Source: Chitinophaga arvensicola
GTDB taxonomy: Bacteria; Bacteroidota; Bacteroidia; Chitinophagales; Chitinophagaceae
NCBI RefSeq assembly: GCF_900110835.1
Contig: NZ_FOJG01000001.1
Location: 2,181,022 to 2,245,021 of the forward strand
DNA: 64,000 bases
Direction of reading: 5' to 3'
Of this stretch, positions 1 through 9,044 are shown in pieces. Made by a program: the position numbers and the translations under genes. The notes beneath the pieces were generated by a model, which ran no database searches, was not told the origin of the DNA, and saw only the letters and a list, made by a program, of their open reading frames with translations. The number at the start of each line of letters is the position of its first letter. The first letter of the stretch is position 1.

Positions 1-1686
1 TCATTCGACTACGCCGATATCTCCGAGTTCGTGAGGAAAACCACGGTACCGGTGAATAATGCAGCGTATTATAATTTTAACCAGATGGATGAGCGGCGTA
101 CCATGAATATCTACGCCAACTATCTCCGGTCCTTTGGTAAGCACAATTTCACCCTGATGGCGGGTTACAACCAGGATCAGTTTCACCGGGAAAGTATTAA
201 TGTGAATAAAACACAGATGATCTCGGCAGATCTGCCTTCTATCTCCACCGCCGTAGGCGATCTGACAGCCGGTGATGCCTTTTCTGAATGGAGCGTAATG
301 GGCTTCTTCGGCCGCCTGAACTACGACTACAAAGGCAAATACCTCTTTGAAATAAATGGCCGCGCAGATGGTTCTTCCAAGTTCCCCGAGAACCACCGCT
401 GGGGCTATTTCCCCTCAGCTTCTGTGGGATGGCGCGTATCAGAAGAAAACTTTATGCAACGGCTCAAACCCGTGTTGTCGGAATTAAAGCTGCGTGCTTC
501 TTACGGAGAAGTAGGGAACCAGGATATTGATCCCTATAAATTTATGGACGCTATGAGTCCCTATCTCACCGGATGGCTGGCAAACAGTACCAGGCCTACC
601 ACGCTCACTGCACCCGGATTGGTAAGCCCTAATTTTACCTGGGAAACCGTGCGCACCCTGAACCTCGGAATGAATACCGAATTGTTTGCAAATCGCCTCA
701 GCGTATCGGTCGACTGGTACAGAAGGCAGACCCTGAACATGCTCACCAGCGCCATTCAGCTGCCCGCTGTACTCGGCACCGGCGCACCATTGCAAAATGC
801 TGCCAATCTGCAATCGCAGGGATATGAAATTGTGATCGGCTGGAAAGACAAAATCGGTGACCTCGAATACCAGATCTCCGGTAACCTGTACGACTTCCGC
901 TCAAAGATCACCAAGTTCGATAACAACAAAGCAGGATCACTCAGCACCTATTACGTAGGAAGTGATTTCAATGAAATATGGGGCTACACTACAGACCGGT
1001 TGTACCAGTCGTCTGATTTCAACAATGGCGTGATCAAAGGTGGTATTCCGGGTCAGATCAGAAACGGTTCCAGCATTGTAACACCCAATCCCGGTGATGT
1101 ATTGTATAAAGACAGAGATGGCAACGGCGTTATTTCCAACGGGCAGAATACGCTGGCTGATCACGGCGATCTGTCGATCATCGGCAACAACCGGCTGGCC
1201 CTGCAATATGGCATCAACGGCGCTGTAGGATATAAAAACTGGAGCTTCTCTTTTGTATTGGCAGGTGTGGGCAAACGCGACCTGTGGTTAAGCAATAACC
1301 TGACGTTCCCCTACAACTATGAGTTTGGTACCATCTACGCGAATCAACTGGATTACTGGACGCCCAATAATCCGGACGCACACTTTGCGAGAATTTATGC
1401 CAAAGCTGCGGGTAATTCAGCTGTGAATAAACTGGTGCAGTCCAGGTACCTGACCAACGCCGCTTACCTGCGGGTGAAAAGTATTGGCCTGAGCTATGGC
1501 CTGCCACGGGAATTATTGCAGAAAGCCGGTTTCAGCAGGCTCCAGGTGTTCTTTAGTGGAGAAAATCTTTTCACATTCAGTAAGTTCCCAAAAGGCCTTG
1601 ATCCTACCTCTACTGCCGACAAGGGTTATGGCATCAGTTATCCGATGATGAGGATGTTCTCTTTTGGTCTTAACGCTTCCTTCTAA
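1..1686 (+). CDS. SusC/RagA-type TonB-dependent receptor, C-terminal part
   Basis: The frame is open from base 1, so the gene starts outside the window; 561 residues of the C-terminal half are present. Aromatic-rich alternating strands and motifs such as NGRADGSSKF and GYFPSASVGWR are those of the SusC outer-membrane beta-barrel, and the chain ends in a terminal phenylalanine as outer-membrane barrels do. The family imports oligosaccharides or peptides across the outer membrane using TonB energy, with a SusD lipoprotein as lid. The following gene is that SusD, 10 bases downstream. The plug and signal peptide are not visible. The substrate cannot be told, since no enzyme gene is seen in the visible part of this locus. 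Confidence 0.95.
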   Translation, partial: SFDYADISEFVRKTTVPVNNAAYYNFNQMDERRTMNIYANYLRSFGKHNFTLMAGYNQDQFHRESINVNKTQMISADLPSISTAVGDLTAGDAFSEWSVMGFFGRLNYDYKGKYLFEINGRADGSSKFPENHRWGYFPSASVGWRVSEENFMQRLKPVLSELKLRASYGEVGNQDIDPYKFMDAMSPYLTGWLANSTRPTTLTAPGLVSPNFTWETVRTLNLGMNTELFANRLSVSVDWYRRQTLNMLTSAIQLPAVLGTGAPLQNAANLQSQGYEIVIGWKDKIGDLEYQISGNLYDFRSKITKFDNNKAGSLSTYYVGSDFNEIWGYTTDRLYQSSDFNNGVIKGGIPGQIRNGSSIVTPNPGDVLYKDRDGNGVISNGQNTLADHGDLSIIGNNRLALQYGINGAVGYKNWSFSFVLAGVGKRDLWLSNNLTFPYNYEFGTIYANQLDYWTPNNPDAHFARIYAKAAGNSAVNKLVQSRYLTNAAYLRVKSIGLSYGLPRELLQKAGFSRLQVFFSGENLFTFSKFPKGLDPTSTADKGYGISYPMMRMFSFGLNASF

Positions 1687-1696
1687 TTTCTTCAAC

Positions 1697-3490
1697 ATGA
1701 ATACGATGAAACTAAAAATATTCCCACTGTTCTTTATCCTGCTCGTTTCTGCCTGTAACAAGGATTACCTGACAAAGCTGCCGTTGGATAAAATGACAGA
1801 AGCCACCTCCTTTAAAACGGCCGATAACTTTAAAACTTATATGCAGGGTTGCTATGAGTATTTCCCTTACTATAATGTGGATGTGCCCTCCGGAGAATAT
1901 AATTCTGATAACATGGTCAATGGCTACAATGTATCAAATAAATCTCCCTATGCTTTCCAGCAGAAAATTATACCTACTGCTACCAGTAATTCCGGATGGG
2001 ATTTCAGCTTTGTAAGAAGAGTGAATATCATGCTGGACAACGTGGACCAGTCGGCCATGAGCCAGGCCGATAAAGATCACTGGCGTAGTGTGGGTTATTT
2101 CTTCCGGGCCTTACAGTACTATGATCTGATAGCGATGTTTGGAGATGTACCCTGGATAGAACACAAGGTGACTGATACCAGCACCAGTATCCTCTATGGG
2201 CCAAGAACGCCACGTGACCAGGTAGCAAAGAATATGCTGGATAACCTGGTATGGGCGGAACAACATATCAAACCGGAAGGCGATGGCGCCAACACCGTGA
2301 ATGTACATGTGGTAAGGGCATTATTATCCCGCTTCGGATTGTTTGAAGGTACCTGGCGCAGGTATCATCAACTGGATGATGCCGCCACCTATCTCAACGC
2401 CTGTAAAACCTATTCTGAAAAATTGCTGGCGTCCTTTCCAGCGGTGATGAGCAGCTACGATGATGTGTATAACTCAGAGGAACTGGTAGGCAAGCCGGGT
2501 ATTATCCTGGCGCGGCAGTATATAAAAGGGCAGACAGGGCAAAGCGCTACCCGCTATGTACGCACGTCTTCCTGGGGCTCCGATCTCTCCAAAGATGCAG
2601 TGGATGCTTACCTGTGCGCTGATGGAAAACCTGTTTCCACTACTGCTACCGGCTACGCTGATTCTACCATGAATGCTGAGTTCCGTCAGCGCGACCGCCG
2701 CCTGTATTACACTGTACTGCCTCCGTATAAAGTGATCGCTTCCGGGCAGGTATTGAATTTCACCCGTACCAATGTGCCTTCGGATAATGAGTTTATTGAT
2801 TTTATGGCCACGTTACCCGGCAATGATGCTACCCGTAAGCGTTTACCGGTAGTCAACTGGGCAGGTTATATCCTTTACCGTGCGCCGCATTTTCTCAATG
2901 ATAAAACCAGCGGCTCCCAGGGATTTATGAATACTTCTACCGGCTACTATTATTACAAACCTTATAATACCTTCTCCGATGTGAGTACGGTAGGTGTGTC
3001 TACTACAGATTACCCCGTGTACCGTACCGAAGAAGTGATGTTGAATTATGCAGAAGTGATGTGGGAGCTCGGTGCCTTTAACCAGGGTATTGCGGACCTT
3101 ACCATTAACAAATTAAGACCCCGTGCCGGGCTGCCAAATATGGTGGTGGCCAATATCAACGGCGCCTTTGATACCCGCCGCGATCCGGCCGTAGATCCCG
3201 TATTGTGGGAAATAAGAAGGGAGCGCAGGGTAGAACTCATGGGCGATGGTTTCCGCTTCAATGACCTGAAACGCTGGGGCAAAGGAGAATACTTCAACAA
3301 ACAGCTGCTGGGTACCAAAGTAAAGGTATCAGATTATGGCGCCGGCACACCTATTACCCTGAACAGCAATGGCCAGGTGGTGTTCTACCCGGTACCGGTG
3401 GGCTGGCTGAATTATTATTACCTGGAACCTGTGCCGGTGGAACAGATCCAGCTGAATCCAAACCTGGCGCAGACGCCGGGCTGGAAGTAA
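1697..3490 (+). CDS. SusD/RagB-type surface lipoprotein
   Basis: A 597-residue protein. I start it at the ATG at 1697, because translation from an upstream ATG at 1664 would overlap the susC end and spoil the signal peptide. The N-terminus is a lipoprotein signal with lipobox LVSAC (Cys20), then NKDYLTKLPLD as in SusD proteins. Later helical repeats and the C-terminal segment with RRERRVELMGDGFRFNDLKRWG are diagnostic of the RagB/SusD family. It should sit on the cell surface and close the SusC barrel over the bound ligand. It is co-transcribed with the receptor upstream and followed by a strong terminator, so the visible operon ends here. Confidence 0.95.
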   Translation: MNTMKLKIFPLFFILLVSACNKDYLTKLPLDKMTEATSFKTADNFKTYMQGCYEYFPYYNVDVPSGEYNSDNMVNGYNVSNKSPYAFQQKIIPTATSNSGWDFSFVRRVNIMLDNVDQSAMSQADKDHWRSVGYFFRALQYYDLIAMFGDVPWIEHKVTDTSTSILYGPRTPRDQVAKNMLDNLVWAEQHIKPEGDGANTVNVHVVRALLSRFGLFEGTWRRYHQLDDAATYLNACKTYSEKLLASFPAVMSSYDDVYNSEELVGKPGIILARQYIKGQTGQSATRYVRTSSWGSDLSKDAVDAYLCADGKPVSTTATGYADSTMNAEFRQRDRRLYYTVLPPYKVIASGQVLNFTRTNVPSDNEFIDFMATLPGNDATRKRLPVVNWAGYILYRAPHFLNDKTSGSQGFMNTSTGYYYYKPYNTFSDVSTVGVSTTDYPVYRTEEVMLNYAEVMWELGAFNQGIADLTINKLRPRAGLPNMVVANINGAFDTRRDPAVDPVLWEIRRERRVELMGDGFRFNDLKRWGKGEYFNKQLLGTKVKVSDYGAGTPITLNSNGQVVFYPVPVGWLNYYYLEPVPVEQIQLNPNLAQTPGWK

Positions 3491-3501
3491 ATTTATTGCT
3501 G

Positions 3502-3541
3502 CACCCATTCCGGAGTTGAACGCCGGAGTGGGTGTTTTTTT
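3502..3541 (+). terminator. Rho-independent terminator after susD
   Basis: A 12-base arm (3502-3513) pairs with 3523-3534 with one G-T wobble across a 9-base loop, and is followed by a run of seven T. It begins 11 bases after the susD stop. Confidence 0.85.
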
Positions 3542-3737
3542 ATGCCCCGGCCGTTCACCAGGTAGAGCCTAGCCGTAGTTAAGCCCTATCTAAAATATAG
3601 TTCGGCGCCTTATAACCCATACCTGTAAGATAGCTGTTATCTATGTGTACCCCCCATGTTGACTAAGATAAAAAGAGGATATTTTATTATCTTGTTATAG
3701 TGTTAAACACGATTATATACCCTCCAATTCCCATGTT

Positions 3738-4085
3738 ATGAGTGATTATCAAAGCCCGAAAGACCGCGCCTATACGGAAGCGCTGCTGACCTCTGCCCGT
3801 AAGGAATCCGCCGCATTTATGAACTTAAAGCACACCGCAGAAAGGAACGACGGTGCTATTCCGGTGAAATACCGGGAACTGATGTCTGTTGCCGTGGCGC
3901 TTACCACGCAATGTGCCTACTGTATTGAATCACATATTGAAAATGCCGTGAAGGCCGGTGCCACTAAAGAAGAAATTGCAGAAACCGTATTTATTACGGC
4001 AGCACTCCGTGCAGGCGGCGCCGTAGGAAACGGGTTGATGGCGATGCGTCTTTTTGATGAAGCCAGTGAGCGGAAAGGAGTATAG
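3738..4085 (+). CDS. AhpD-like carboxymuconolactone decarboxylase-family protein
   Basis: A 115-residue protein of the CMD/AhpD fold. The core motif is visible: Glu47, then Cys59-x-x-Cys62 and His66 (QCAYCIESH), the arrangement used by AhpD-type alkylhydroperoxidases for disulfide redox chemistry. The following AGATKEEIAE helix is also typical. It probably acts in the cytoplasm in peroxide or thiol defence; the decarboxylase name belongs to other members and should not be taken as its activity. It stands alone, with 250 bases between the preceding susD stop and its start and a convergent gene 11 bases after its stop. Confidence 0.85.
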   Translation: MSDYQSPKDRAYTEALLTSARKESAAFMNLKHTAERNDGAIPVKYRELMSVAVALTTQCAYCIESHIENAVKAGATKEEIAETVFITAALRAGGAVGNGLMAMRLFDEASERKGV

Positions 4086-4096
4086 TTGCCGGCATG

Positions 4097-4666
4097 CTAA
4101 AGGGAAGCATCCAGGTTATAGAAGTCTTCCAGTTGCCTGAAACGGATCTTCGATGTATCCAGTGGATTTGTATATCCATATTCTTCAAATGTGGCAGCCC
4201 TTACGTTGCGTGGATGCTTGATGATATCCTGCACAATCAGTGCAGATGCGGGATAGGGAATCATTTTAATGGCAGCGGAAACGGGGAACCATTTGCAGCT
4301 GGAATCGCGTAACGCATGCCCGTCTTTATACCCTTTAAATTTCACTACAAAATATGGTCGTATGAACGTGCGGTACCTGTTCGGGAAAATATAGGTGAAA
4401 AGTCCTCCCATCCGGAAAGAAGAATAAATAAAGCCCAGCTCTGCGGCTACCTGGTCGAGATGTGTTTTTATAGAAACCGGTCCGTCGAGCGTACCTATGC
4501 TGGGCACTTCAAAGGCTTTCCTGTTTGAGTCGAATGAGAGCAGTATTTCCTGTTTATCATTCAGGACGATAATTTTGGGAAATACCTGGCTGATACTGTC
4601 TGCCTTCGTCTGAGCGTAGGCGGGGAGGAGGAAGAGCAGCAGCCACAGGGTACCAAGGTAACGCAT
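4097..4666 (-). CDS. Secreted protein with a degenerate Nudix-like fold
   Basis: A 189-residue protein with a clear signal peptide (MRYLGTLWLLLFLLPAYAQ). The mature part reads like a Nudix domain: a strand with IIVLNDKQEILLSF, then FEVPSIGTLDGP where WELPGG would be, then LDQVAAELGF in the place of the REUxEExGU box, and a C-terminal KWFPVSAAIKMIPYPAS typical of Nudix ends. Most catalytic glutamates of the box are missing, so pyrophosphatase activity is doubtful. Signal peptide and motifs are seen; the fold is inferred. It is convergent with the AhpD-like gene and downstream of the symporter, separated from it by 81 bases. It could instead be an unrelated hypothetical protein. Confidence 0.6.
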   Translation of the reverse strand: MRYLGTLWLLLFLLPAYAQTKADSISQVFPKIIVLNDKQEILLSFDSNRKAFEVPSIGTLDGPVSIKTHLDQVAAELGFIYSSFRMGGLFTYIFPNRYRTFIRPYFVVKFKGYKDGHALRDSSCKWFPVSAAIKMIPYPASALIVQDIIKHPRNVRAATFEEYGYTNPLDTSKIRFRQLEDFYNLDASL

Positions 4667-4747
4667 GAGGGATACATTTTCTCTAATATAGGAATTATTT
4701 TCATGGGTATGAATCGTATAGCGGAAGGAGTATAAGGCATGATGAAT

Positions 4748-6406
4748 TTATTGATAGGTACTGGCAGAACGGAACAAAGGCAATGAACAGAGCGCAATAA
4801 CAAGCCCGGTGAAAAAGGCTACCATCCCACCTGTTGCCACCAGTCCAAGTATCGCGATACCCACGCCCACCACCGCGATGGCAGAGGCGATTACCCGCAT
4901 CCCAAAGATATTCTGGGCCCTGGCATCCTGGTCCTGTGCAATGGTATTGGTGTTGTTTGCCGGCAAAGGTTGTAACAGTTCTGGCGCAGCCTCTTTTTTG
5001 GCAACGAAGTAATACACTTCCCAGCACAGCAGCACCAATAACGGGATACCCACACCCACCGCAGTTTCCCAGGTACGATTCAGTTTATGCCCGAGCAGGT
5101 CGCTGGCGAAAAACTTTAGCGCAAGACTGATCACCAATCCGCATAAAGAAGCGCTGATCACAGAGGTGGCCGTCTGACGCCTCGAATACAAGGTCCAGAT
5201 AATAGGGGCAAACAAAGCGCCACCGGCTATAGAGGCCGTGCTTAATACCATTTCCACAATGCCGCCGATCATAGGTACCATCATGGCAATTACGATGGTG
5301 ATGGCGCCAAACAGCACAGTGAAGAAACGGGCGGCACGCACCAGCGTTTTCTCCGACGCCTTTGGATTAAATGCTTTTTTATACACATCATGCGCAAATA
5401 CCACTGCCATAATATTGATGGTGGTATTGGCCTTGCTGGCACTGGCGGAGATCATACCCGATAAAACAAGCCCGATCAGTCCCGCCGGCAACACCTGCTG
5501 ACACAGCATCATGTAAGCCCCTTCCGGTTGCAGTCCCGTAAGCGAAGGATTGATCACCCGGTACAGCATTGGCGGCAGCATCCAGATAAAAGGACTTACC
5601 AGGTAAAGTGCGGTGAACAACCAGGCTACTTTTTTTGAATTGCGTTCATTGGAAACACTGGTATACCGTTGTACATAGGCCCAGTTGCCGCCAATATACA
5701 CCGTTTGATACGCCAGGAATGCCAGGAAAAACCCAAAGGAATATTCTGAATTGAAAAAGTTGAAAAAGTCATCAGGCGCTTTGTCTACAAATGTATGCAC
5801 CCCACCGGCTTCTTTCAGTGCCATGGGAATAACAATCATGACTGCGGCGGTAAGGATGACAAATTGTACCACATCTGTCACCAATACTGCCCACAAACCA
5901 CCAGCGGAAGTATACAGAACAATAATACCACCAATGATCAGGATACAGGTATTCAGCGAAAGTGGCGTTGCCACACTCACCATTTTTCCCACCGGGTACA
6001 GCACAGATGCCGTGGTGAAAAGGCCATGCAACATAATCAGGAAAGTGTAGAATTTCTGTGTGCCGGTTCCCAGTCTTTTGCTGATATACTCCGCAGCAGT
6101 AACGCTGCCCGTACGCTTCCATTTGGCGGCAATAAACAGGGCTACCAACATGCCACCGAATACCATGGTGAGTTGTATGCCATTGGCCACAAAACCGTTT
6201 TTATAAGCAATAGAGCCCCACACCACAAAGGTGCCGGCAGAAAAATAACTGATGAACAGGGAAATACTATTGATCCACCAGGGAGTAGCGCCACCGGCTT
6301 CAAAAAATGCAGATGAATTTTTGCTGCCTATGCGGGTAAACATCATGCCGATGCCAAGGACCAATATGGCAAAAACTCCCATTACGATAAAATCCAGGTG
6401 CGCCAT
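4748..6406 (-). CDS. Sodium:solute symporter (SSS family)
   Basis: A 552-residue inner-membrane protein with about 13-14 hydrophobic helices from the first residues. The start (DFIVMGVFAILVLGIGMMF) and the segment FFEAGGATPWWINSISLFIS match the first helices of the sodium/solute symporter family, and a long stretch GGLWAVLVTDVVQF is a family hallmark. It would carry a sugar, uronate or sialate-like monosaccharide into the cell with sodium. It is the last gene of the minus-strand glycan operon starting at 18667, 53 bases after the gene before it, so it likely takes up the final product of the enzymes encoded upstream. The substrate is not readable from sequence. Confidence 0.9.
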   Translation of the reverse strand: MAHLDFIVMGVFAILVLGIGMMFTRIGSKNSSAFFEAGGATPWWINSISLFISYFSAGTFVVWGSIAYKNGFVANGIQLTMVFGGMLVALFIAAKWKRTGSVTAAEYISKRLGTGTQKFYTFLIMLHGLFTTASVLYPVGKMVSVATPLSLNTCILIIGGIIVLYTSAGGLWAVLVTDVVQFVILTAAVMIVIPMALKEAGGVHTFVDKAPDDFFNFFNSEYSFGFFLAFLAYQTVYIGGNWAYVQRYTSVSNERNSKKVAWLFTALYLVSPFIWMLPPMLYRVINPSLTGLQPEGAYMMLCQQVLPAGLIGLVLSGMISASASKANTTINIMAVVFAHDVYKKAFNPKASEKTLVRAARFFTVLFGAITIVIAMMVPMIGGIVEMVLSTASIAGGALFAPIIWTLYSRRQTATSVISASLCGLVISLALKFFASDLLGHKLNRTWETAVGVGIPLLVLLCWEVYYFVAKKEAAPELLQPLPANNTNTIAQDQDARAQNIFGMRVIASAIAVVGVGIAILGLVATGGMVAFFTGLVIALCSLPLFRSASTYQ

Positions 6407-6459
6407 TCGAACGATTTAGATTGTAGTTTAATAAATAAGCAGGTAAGATGCAAGCATCG

Positions 6460-9024
6460 TTAGTGTAGCATCAATACCTTTATGCCATAGCTATCCAGCG
6501 CTATGTCCAGGTTGCTGGCGGCATTCCGCTGTTTGTTGGTAACAAGGTCTGTGATGGTATGTGCGGTTGTAGCTTTATCAAGGTTCAGGTTGAGTTGACC
6601 CTGTATCGGTTCACCGGTATCATTGAGCAGTATCACGAACATTTTTTTATTGTCCGTACCCCGCGCCAGTATATATTCTATGTTGGGATTGTTGCAGGTA
6701 ACCACGCCTTGCTGATTCACCAGGCTGGCTTCATGTCCGTAGATGTGACCGGGTGTAAAACCGTAGGATTCATGCGGGCCTACTTTGGGCGTAATAAATC
6801 CCCTGGCAAAAGTAACCTGGTTACCGGAACGCAATTGTGCTTCTGATAAGAGGTAATCGGTAATCCATCCGATCTGCCACCAGGCATGATGTGGATAAGG
6901 ACCTGCGCCTTTGTTCATGGTACTCCAGTAGTAGGAGGCCACACTGGTTTTGGCATCTACAAATGCATCCCTTCCGATAGCGGCAGCTCTGGCCATTTCA
7001 ATGAAGAGGCTGTCGCCTGTAAGCTGGAACATGCGTACAAACATACCGGCATGACTGCAAAGCATAATAGGTCCTGCTCCATTTGCGGAACCGATAATGC
7101 CACCATGCTCAAAGCTAAGCCCTGCCTGTGAAATCTGCCAGTCTTTGCGTGCAATGCCATTCACCTGTTTTATTTTCTCCGAAGGTACCGGCTGTGTATA
7201 AATGGAAGTCAGGTACATCCTGGCAGTGCGGATCGCTGCTTCCTGGTATTTTTTATCATGCGTGAGGTCATACAGGTCCAGTAAGGCCTGAGCTGATTGC
7301 GCGGTAGCGAAATCCGGCGCATAACGGGCATCTCCGCATACGCCGATGAAGTGTCCTTTATCCACCGCGTTTTGAATGAACCAGTCGGCGCCGCGTTTTG
7401 CAGCTGTTAAATACTTTTCATCTTTCAATATCCGGTAGGCTACCATCAGTCCGTAGAAGGTAGGCCGCAGGTCTTTGATATCGGTAAAAAGCGGCTGCTG
7501 TGTATGCCTGTCGTAGGCTACTTCCCAGCTGCCATCTGGCTTCTGCCAGTTCAGTAACAGCGATGCGCCGAGGGCCAGTCTTTTTTTCAGTGTGTCGTTG
7601 CCCGGTTCAAATAACAATATGTTGCCGATGTCGAGCATCACGTAGTAGGTAAGACTTACCGGTTCTACGAAGTCGCCCCATTCTTCCCTGAATGCTTTAC
7701 TTTTCGAGAGATAATATTGTCCCATGGCTGCTCCCTGGAAAAAACCGGGCGCCGTTTGCTGTTGTGCCAGTTTAAAGTTTAACGCCAGCGGCAGCACGCT
7801 ATCCTGCAGGTATTTATCACCACTGGTATTAGCCAGCATCCACATAGCGCCATAGTCTGCATTTTTAATGGCATCCCGGTTGGAACCAATCACACCGCCA
7901 AGGTAAGATTGTCCGCCTATGGTAAGGCCGTTGTATTGTTCACTGTTCCATAAAGAAGTCTTCGGGTCGCAGAGGTAATGATGCATTTGTTCTACCCTGC
8001 TGGTGAGCGACTGTGTATTTTTCCGTAAAGCGAGTGTTTTTTTAAAATCATACACATCATTTACCGCATGGGTGAGCAGGTGATACCATTCTCCTTTGTT
8101 AAAGCTGTAACGGAAGCCGTAGTCGATCTGATCGCCTTGTTTTTTCTGTGAGGAAGGTTCGCCCAGCACGGGATAATAAACAGTGGGTGAAAGGCGGGAT
8201 TTTCTGTTCTGATGCGACAGGGCCAGTTGCCAGGTCTGATGGGTGATCCGGTCATCGGCCCAGGGATCCCGGCCGAGGCCCGGATCGGGTATTACGGCAA
8301 AAGAGATGTTCTCTTTTGTGGTGATGATGGGGCAGAAGGAGCTGGCGCAGCGTTCGCGGTACAGTACCGGTAATTCAGGTACACCCTGGCCATATGCATA
8401 GCTGAGTACCATATTTTTGGCGATCTCTTTGCCCTGGAAATAACCGGGCATCACTGCCCAGGCCATATCCTGTTTATCCACTGTGATCGCCGAAGGACTA
8501 GAGAGTGAGTAGTAGCCGTCTTTTTTACATTGCAGCTGCATATGTACCCGTACATCGCCTGCATATTCCCCGTCCAGTTTCCAGGTGGCAGTTATATCTG
8601 CGAGGGGAGAATGACAGGTAAAAACAACTTCCGTTGGCGATACCTGCCTGGCGGTGGTGGGATAGAAATAAAATGCCTGACCGGCCGTATTTAACGCTAC
8701 CGGAGTAGAAGCCTGTTTCCACGCGTTGATCTGGTAATGATACACCGTGTCCGGCCATGTTGTTCCGGTGATGGTGCTAAAGCGCATCGCTGCACTGTCG
8801 GCCGGTTTCTCTGCGGCATACAGCAATGTATACTCACCGGAAGGCTTTGCCACCTGCTGCCATTGCCGGCCGCTGAAAAAGCGCAGGTCGTTTATTTTCC
8901 ATCCTTCCTTTGTTTGCAGCCATTGTATGCGTAGTTGCCTGTTGGCAAGTGTGATGGTCTGTGCTTTTATCATTACGGAGAAAAGCAGCTGGAAACAAAG
9001 AATAATCAGGCAGATTTTTTTCAT
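6460..9024 (-). CDS. Large secreted alpha-toroid (six-hairpin glycosidase-like) protein
   Basis: About 854 residues from the ATG at 9024, chosen because it gives a signal peptide (MKKICLIILCFQLLFSVMIKA); an in-frame ATG at 9057 would precede it with a charged tail. The N-terminal ~300 residues look like a beta-sandwich. The middle shows repeated helical hairpins (LLLNWQKPDGSWEVAY, RGADWFIQNAVDKGHF, TARMYLTSIYTQP), the pattern of alpha/alpha-toroid glycosidases and polysaccharide lyases. The C-terminus is a small beta domain. I cannot place it in a numbered CAZy family. It lies in an operon with GH2, esterase and symporter genes, 20 bases after the FAD gene, so a glycan-cleaving role in the periplasm is inferred. 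Confidence 0.6.
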   Translation of the reverse strand: MKKICLIILCFQLLFSVMIKAQTITLANRQLRIQWLQTKEGWKINDLRFFSGRQWQQVAKPSGEYTLLYAAEKPADSAAMRFSTITGTTWPDTVYHYQINAWKQASTPVALNTAGQAFYFYPTTARQVSPTEVVFTCHSPLADITATWKLDGEYAGDVRVHMQLQCKKDGYYSLSSPSAITVDKQDMAWAVMPGYFQGKEIAKNMVLSYAYGQGVPELPVLYRERCASSFCPIITTKENISFAVIPDPGLGRDPWADDRITHQTWQLALSHQNRKSRLSPTVYYPVLGEPSSQKKQGDQIDYGFRYSFNKGEWYHLLTHAVNDVYDFKKTLALRKNTQSLTSRVEQMHHYLCDPKTSLWNSEQYNGLTIGGQSYLGGVIGSNRDAIKNADYGAMWMLANTSGDKYLQDSVLPLALNFKLAQQQTAPGFFQGAAMGQYYLSKSKAFREEWGDFVEPVSLTYYVMLDIGNILLFEPGNDTLKKRLALGASLLLNWQKPDGSWEVAYDRHTQQPLFTDIKDLRPTFYGLMVAYRILKDEKYLTAAKRGADWFIQNAVDKGHFIGVCGDARYAPDFATAQSAQALLDLYDLTHDKKYQEAAIRTARMYLTSIYTQPVPSEKIKQVNGIARKDWQISQAGLSFEHGGIIGSANGAGPIMLCSHAGMFVRMFQLTGDSLFIEMARAAAIGRDAFVDAKTSVASYYWSTMNKGAGPYPHHAWWQIGWITDYLLSEAQLRSGNQVTFARGFITPKVGPHESYGFTPGHIYGHEASLVNQQGVVTCNNPNIEYILARGTDNKKMFVILLNDTGEPIQGQLNLNLDKATTAHTITDLVTNKQRNAASNLDIALDSYGIKVLMLH

Positions 9025-9044
9025 AACGCTTCGTTGATGTCGCT

